A DNA stretch of 64,000 nucleotides from positions 1 through 64,000 of the forward strand of contig CACDKN010000006.1 of the NCBI GenBank assembly GCA_902553315.1, read 5' to 3'. A model generated the notes under the pieces. That model did not search any database. It worked only from the letters and a program-made list of their open reading frames with translations, and was not told the DNA's origin. The position numbers and the translations under genes are program-made. This DNA comes from AG-339-G14 sp902553315. Its GTDB lineage: Bacteria; Pseudomonadota; Gammaproteobacteria; Magnimaribacterales; AG-339-G14. Below are positions 61,877 through 64,000 of the stretch, piece after piece (position 1 is the stretch's first letter; the number at the start of each line of letters is the position of its first letter).

Positions 61877-62632
61877 GTGTTTGTGGAAATTTTACTAATC
61901 TTGCTTTTGGGCTTAATTTTTGGAAGCTCTTTAAATAGCATAGGTTTCAGATTACCCTTAATTCTCAATTATGAAAGAAAATCTCCTCATTTACCTTCAT
62001 TAAACCTTTTTTGGCCTAGATCCTTTTGTTCAAGTTGTGGAAAGCAAATCTCATGGATAAATTTAATACCTGTTTATGGATTTTTAAGGCAAAGAGGATC
62101 ATGCAATTTTTGTAAAAAAAAAATAACACTAGAGTATCCATTCACAGAAATTATATGTTCTTTACTATTTATTGCCCTTTACTTTAAATATGGCTTATTA
62201 AGCATAAATTTTTATTTACATTTAGCACTTTTTTTTAATCTCATACTTATTTCTAAAATTGATTTTAATTTTTTTAAAATACCCTTTTTTCTTAATTTAT
62301 TGATCTTATTTAATGTATGTTTAATTAATTCAGATACTATTTTTCAAACACTATTATCTATTTTAATTTCTTTTTTAGCGTTATTGTTTGTCAGTATTGT
62401 TTTTAAGATTCTTCGTTCCAGGGAGGGTCTTGGAATGGGCGATGTACTATTAATTTCTTTTTTATCTGGTTTATTCGAACTAGAAAAAATTCCTTTACTG
62501 ATTTTATTTGCATCAGTGTCAGGAATTCTTTTTTATATTGTTATGGCGGCTGTCAAAAACGAGAGAAATTTTGAGATTGCTTTTGGTCCGCACATTGCTT
62601 TGTCTGCAATTTGGTTATTATTTCTTCTTTGA
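61877..62632 (+). CDS. gspO: type IV/type II prepilin peptidase (GspO/PilD)
   Basis: 251 residues, eight membrane segments. Two CxxC pairs (CSSC and CNFC) sit in the first cytoplasmic loop. The catalytic Asp residues are in SKIDFNFFKIP and in the GMGD motif of GLGMGDVLLIS. It cuts and N-methylates the pseudopilins of the adjacent operon. Start codon uncertain: GTG at 61877 or GTG at 61883; no clear ribosome binding site. Divergent from gspC, so expression may be co-ordinated. Confidence 0.93.
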   Translation: MFVEILLILLLGLIFGSSLNSIGFRLPLILNYERKSPHLPSLNLFWPRSFCSSCGKQISWINLIPVYGFLRQRGSCNFCKKKITLEYPFTEIICSLLFIALYFKYGLLSINFYLHLALFFNLILISKIDFNFFKIPFFLNLLILFNVCLINSDTIFQTLLSILISFLALLFVSIVFKILRSREGLGMGDVLLISFLSGLFELEKIPLLILFASVSGILFYIVMAAVKNERNFEIAFGPHIALSAIWLLFLL

Positions 62633-62642
62633 ATAGAAAAAT

Positions 62643-63893
62643 TTACACACTAAAAATTATTCTTAATGAAATATAGAAGAGAATTGTAAATGCCGCACCA
62701 GCAGGAATAGTTACTAACCAAGAAGCAATTATTCTCTTTATCGAAGCATAATCTAAGTGTTCTGCGCCTTTAGCTAGACCAACGCCTATAACTCCACCAA
62801 CTAGTGTATGTGTAGTTGAAATAGGAAACCCAAGATAAGTCGCAGCAACAACAGTAGACGCTGTGGCCATTTCCGCGGAGAATCCAAGACTTGGAGTGAG
62901 AACTGTAATTTTTTTCCCAACTGTCGCGATGACTCTAGAACCAATTGTAGCTAAACCAAATACTATCCCAATACCTCCAATAAGTAACACCCATGGGCTG
63001 ATTGAAGATTTAGATCCTATTACGCCAGTATCTACAATACTTACAATTGCTGCCAAGGGTCCAATAGCATTTGCAACGTCATTTGAACCATGGGCAAAAG
63101 CCATGGCGCTGGCAGAAACTACCATCAGCAATCCAAAAGCAAATTCTATGCCACCATCTCTCATTATTTTGTCTTTATTTTTTCTTAAAAAAAATGCTGT
63201 TCCAATTGCAACAATAACGCTAAAGATTAAAATAAATAAATAAATTTCATTTTCTGAAAATTCTATTCCTACGTGTTTAAGGCCTTTCCTTGCGGTGACT
63301 AGTGAAATAACGACTGCTACTAGAAAACTATAAAAAGGAATATATGTAATAGCTGCTTTTCCTGGATCAGCTCTGTCTAAAATTAATTTTTTTGCAGATA
63401 TATAGAGTCCAAATGCTAAAGTTCCAGAGAATAAAGGGGAAGTTACCCAACTCATTGCTATGTTACCAACCTTGCCCCAAGACACAGCATCTACCCCTTT
63501 AGAAATTAATACAAAACCAATAATAGCTCCCACTATTGAGTGAGTAGTAGAAACAGGCCAGCCTCTTAAGCTTGCGATAAACAACCAAGTACCTCCTGCT
63601 AAAAGAGCAGATAACATGCCCATTACAAATATATTTACATCATTGGTATATAGATTCGGATCTACGATGCCTTTTCTAATTGTAGAAGTTACTTCTCCAC
63701 CTGCTAAAAAAGCTCCTAAAAATTCAAAAATAGCCGCAATTATTATTGCTTGTTTAAGAGTTATAGCTTTGCTTCCTACAGAAGTCCCCATGGAGTTTGC
63801 AACGTCGTTAGCACCAATGCCGAAAGCCATAAAAAAACCAATAAATCCTGCAATCAAAAGTATATTAAAAGGATCCAAAAACAAAGTTTCCAT
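62643..63893 (-). CDS. pitA: inorganic phosphate transporter, PiT family
   Basis: 416 residues, about ten membrane helices in two inverted repeats. The PiT signature GANDVANSMGTSVGSKAIT at the N-terminus and HGSNDVANAIGPLAAI in the second half, each followed by STTHSIVGA and STTHTLVGG. It imports divalent metal-phosphate complexes with protons (or sodium). The upstream 107 bases reach the window edge; no PhoB box was recognised. It ends 11 bases before the convergent peptidase gene stop. Confidence 0.95.
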   Translation of the reverse strand: METLFLDPFNILLIAGFIGFFMAFGIGANDVANSMGTSVGSKAITLKQAIIIAAIFEFLGAFLAGGEVTSTIRKGIVDPNLYTNDVNIFVMGMLSALLAGGTWLFIASLRGWPVSTTHSIVGAIIGFVLISKGVDAVSWGKVGNIAMSWVTSPLFSGTLAFGLYISAKKLILDRADPGKAAITYIPFYSFLVAVVISLVTARKGLKHVGIEFSENEIYLFILIFSVIVAIGTAFFLRKNKDKIMRDGGIEFAFGLLMVVSASAMAFAHGSNDVANAIGPLAAIVSIVDTGVIGSKSSISPWVLLIGGIGIVFGLATIGSRVIATVGKKITVLTPSLGFSAEMATASTVVAATYLGFPISTTHTLVGGVIGVGLAKGAEHLDYASIKRIIASWLVTIPAGAAFTILFYISLRIIFSV

Positions 63894-64000
63894 AGTGAGA
63901 GTCTTTAAATTGTAATAATCTTACTACAAGATTGTTAAGAAGCTGTTGCCTTAATGTGACTTAATTTTAGATATTAAAGTAAAATTTATAAAACAGTGAA

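Noticed and set aside
1..64000. CRISPR, insertion sequences, prophage or rRNA
   Set aside because: No spaced direct repeats, transposase motifs, phage genes or rRNA-like conserved stretches were seen on reading both strands.

Overview
The window is 64 kb of AT-rich DNA (by eye about one third G+C) packed almost end to end with genes. Neighbours usually overlap by 1 to 26 bases or abut, no gene-free stretch exceeds about 230 bases, and no insertion sequence, prophage, CRISPR array or rRNA is visible. The gene set is gammaproteobacterial: umuDC behind a perfect SOS box, csrA beside tRNA genes, an rpmF-fabG-acpP-fabF-mltG-tmk-holB run, divergent rluC/rne, nhaB, dusA, bolA, mlaA and a type II secretion operon. 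Low G+C, compactness, no recognisable DNA-binding transcription factor, and lipid/xenobiotic genes (P450, alpha-methylacyl-CoA racemase, MMPL exporter, flavin monooxygenase, ring-cleavage-type dioxygenase, DUF3604) suggest a streamlined marine heterotroph, SAR86-like as a best guess (inference only).

Layout. 1-7.3 kb: 3' end of a DsbD/ScsB-type reductase, HNH protein, pyrB, umuDC, coq7, tRNA-Val, P450, tRNA-Arg, a short TTG-started csrA, an acyltransferase and tRNA-Ser. 7.3-12.7 kb: YadGH-like ABC exporter, MoxR ATPase plus VWA partner, a thioesterase and tatD. 12.7-24.4 kb: a long minus-strand run, read from its 5' end: membrane protein, HD-domain (PhnZ-like) protein, GPH symporter, rhomboid, DUF3604 protein, second GPH symporter, bolA, trhO, MMPL exporter, alpha-methylacyl-CoA racemase. 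24.4-34.4 kb: PQQ-type sugar dehydrogenase, a reduced fatty-acid cluster, rluC and rne, then nudC. 34.4-47.8 kb: nhaB, dusA, terB-like, a serine hydrolase, mlaA, split methionyl-tRNA synthetase, ferredoxin-NADP reductase, an SDR/VOC/flavin-monooxygenase group, a displaced fabD and argG. 47.9-63.9 kb: grxD, pdxJ, a TauE/SafE permease, two hydrolases, type II secretion genes gspC-D-E-F-G-I-J-K-L-M-N (no gspH), the divergent prepilin peptidase and a PiT phosphate transporter.

Most notable. RNase E keeps its catalytic residues but lacks the CPxC zinc link that organises the E. coli tetramer. The secretion ATPase GspE lacks the tetra-cysteine zinc module. Delta-prime has lost one of four zinc cysteines. 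MetRS is split into catalytic and tRNA-binding polypeptides. fabD is missing from the fab operon and is translationally coupled to an aromatic-type monooxygenase 15 kb away. A possible undescribed pathway is the symporter-rhomboid-DUF3604-symporter cassette with an upstream HD-domain oxygenase-like gene. Function statements come from family knowledge and visible motifs; no database search was run.
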